Part shown: positions 63,119 through 64,000 of the stretch, piece by piece
Numbering within the stretch: the stretch's first letter is position 1
Layout of the letters: each line of letters begins with the position of its first letter
Assembly (NCBI RefSeq): GCF_002086275.1
Contig: NZ_MVHT01000017.1
Span: 1-64,000 of the forward strand
From: Mycobacterium intermedium
GTDB lineage: Bacteria > Actinomycetota > Actinomycetes > Mycobacteriales > Mycobacteriaceae
Reading direction: 5' to 3'
Length of the DNA stretch: 64,000 bases
The notes under the pieces: model-generated
The model's database searches: none
What the model saw: the letters and a program-made list of their open reading frames with translations, nothing else
Told to the model about the DNA's origin: nothing
Position numbers and translations under genes: made by a program

Positions 63119-63868
63119 TCAGACATTGATGACGATGGCGGTGATGTTGTCCGGCCCGCCGGCCTCGTTGGCGGCCTCGACCAGAGCAGTGCAAGCATCC
63201 TCGGGCACGGGATGTGACGCCAGTATCCGCTCCAACGACGGTTTGTCGACCACGCTGTAGAGGCCGTCGCTGCACAGCAGGATCCGATCGCCGGGCTCCA
63301 GACTCACCGCGGAGCTGTCGGGCAACGCGCGGGGCAGCATCGCCACATGCCGGGTCAGCGTGTTTCGTGCCGGGTGCCGGTCGGCGTCCGCGACGTCGAC
63401 CTTGCCCGCTTCGATCAGCTCCCGCAGCAGATTGTGATCGCGGGTCAGGCACTGCAATACCCCGTCGCGGAACAGGTATGCCCGGCTGTCGCCCAGATGG
63501 GCCACCGAAAGGCGAGAATCCGTGATCACCGCCGCTACCACGGTGCTGGTGGCACCGGCGGCACGGGCATCGGTGCTCGCGTACGCACGAAAGTCGTCAC
63601 AGAAATCCTCGATCGCACGGCCGAGCGCCTCCGGCTCGGTTTCGCCGGTTTCGCCGGTCTCGCCGGTCTCGCCCTCGATGTCGGGTTCGAGATGGCGGGC
63701 GACGTACCTCGGGAGCAGTTCGGTTACCAGGGCGGCGGCCAGTTCGCCATCGGTGCTGCCCGCCACTCCATCGGCGACGATGAACAGCGACTGGTCCGCA
63801 TCCGCGGCCCACCGGTCCTGGTTGTTGCGTCGATGACGGCCGATGTCGGTGACGCCCGCGAATTCCAC
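63119..63868 (-). CDS. PP2C-family serine/threonine phosphatase
   Basis: A 249-residue PPM/PP2C phosphatase. The metal-binding landmarks are TDIGRHRRNNQDRW (first aspartate), FIVADGVAGSTDGELAA, HLGDSRAYLFRDG and the C-terminal GGPDNITAIVI (last aspartate). It counteracts Ser/Thr protein kinases such as the Pkn family in the cytoplasm. The GTG at 63868 is preferred over 63931. It carries an in-frame 9-bp repeat encoding G-E-T. Confidence 0.93.
   Translation of the reverse strand: MEFAGVTDIGRHRRNNQDRWAADADQSLFIVADGVAGSTDGELAAALVTELLPRYVARHLEPDIEGETGETGETGETEPEALGRAIEDFCDDFRAYASTDARAAGATSTVVAAVITDSRLSVAHLGDSRAYLFRDGVLQCLTRDHNLLRELIEAGKVDVADADRHPARNTLTRHVAMLPRALPDSSAVSLEPGDRILLCSDGLYSVVDKPSLERILASHPVPEDACTALVEAANEAGGPDNITAIVINV
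63637..63672. repeat. In-frame 9-bp tandem repeat inside the PP2C gene
   Basis: Four copies of CGGTTTCGC or CGGTCTCGC lie on the plus strand. On the coding strand they give repeated G-E-T residues between the second and third PP2C motifs. Length changes would stay in frame. Confidence 0.8.
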
Positions 63869-64000
63869 AAGGCACAACGTTAAGCCTTCTGTGCTCGAGC
63901 ACCTGCGTATTGGCGACGGTGAATGACGCACGGGCAGCGATTAGGCTTACTTTTTGCTGGCGTGGGTACTGCTGGGACGCGGCGGTCCACGCGATCTACC

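Overview
The window looks like chromosome of a Mycobacterium, most likely a slow-growing non-tuberculous species. The DNA is GC-rich, with GTG and TTG starts common. It encodes a PE-family protein, a WhiB-type iron-sulfur regulator of the WhiB4 type, a WS/DGAT acyltransferase, an Eis-like acetyltransferase, F420/LLM-type oxidoreductases, many acyl-CoA dehydrogenases and an icd2-TetR-SDR-sdaA block that I recall in the same order in M. tuberculosis (Rv0066c-Rv0069c). No rRNA, tRNA, insertion sequence, phage module or CRISPR array was seen.

Layout. 1-350: a 93-bp tandem repeat. 424-8203: thioesterase-like protein, alpha/beta hydrolase, WS/DGAT, small membrane-anchored protein, RsbW-type ATPase, PIG-L deacetylase, malQ, amidohydrolase. 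8223-15423: a LysR gene divergent from a tight operon of a PHP-type (DUF3604) hydrolase, a complete sulfonate/nitrate-type ABC importer and a calcineurin-like phosphoesterase. 15641-15988: WhiB4-like regulator. 16226-27920: a large catabolic cluster with two Rieske oxygenases, each followed by a related ~110-aa helical protein, plus an amidohydrolase, MarR regulator, ferredoxin, SDR, TauD-type dioxygenase and two acyl-CoA dehydrogenases. It is interrupted at about 19.9-20.9 kb by an AT-richer PE gene and a small ORF. A near-identical 15-bp element lies before both halves of the cluster.

28105-38471: a catalytically dead, shrunken DNA polymerase I paralogue, OhrR-like regulator, Nudix hydrolase, P450 and PfkB kinase diverging over twin operators, a HelR/HelD motor ATPase preceded by a rifamycin-associated element, a LacI regulator and an acyl-CoA dehydrogenase with its TetR. 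39139-53431: Eis-like acetyltransferase, DUF1684 protein, two LLM oxidoreductases, orphan ParA, CYP138-like P450, FAD monooxygenase with a frameshifted partner and TetR, Baeyer-Villiger-type monooxygenase, cupin, PadR, SnoaL-like protein, and an acyl-CoA dehydrogenase/phosphotransferase pair resembling split ACAD10/11 or LvaC/LvaA. 53547-63868: alcohol dehydrogenase, Rv1264-like adenylyl cyclase, icd2, TetR, SDR, a broken epoxide-hydrolase-like gene, a gcvT-sdaA operon behind a tandem glycine riboswitch, and a PP2C phosphatase.

Overall this is a lipid- and xenobiotic-catabolism region. Local MarR, TetR, PadR and LysR regulators mostly sit beside visible palindromic operators, and several genes are decayed or reshaped. 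All homology statements come from recognising motifs by eye and memory; nothing was searched.
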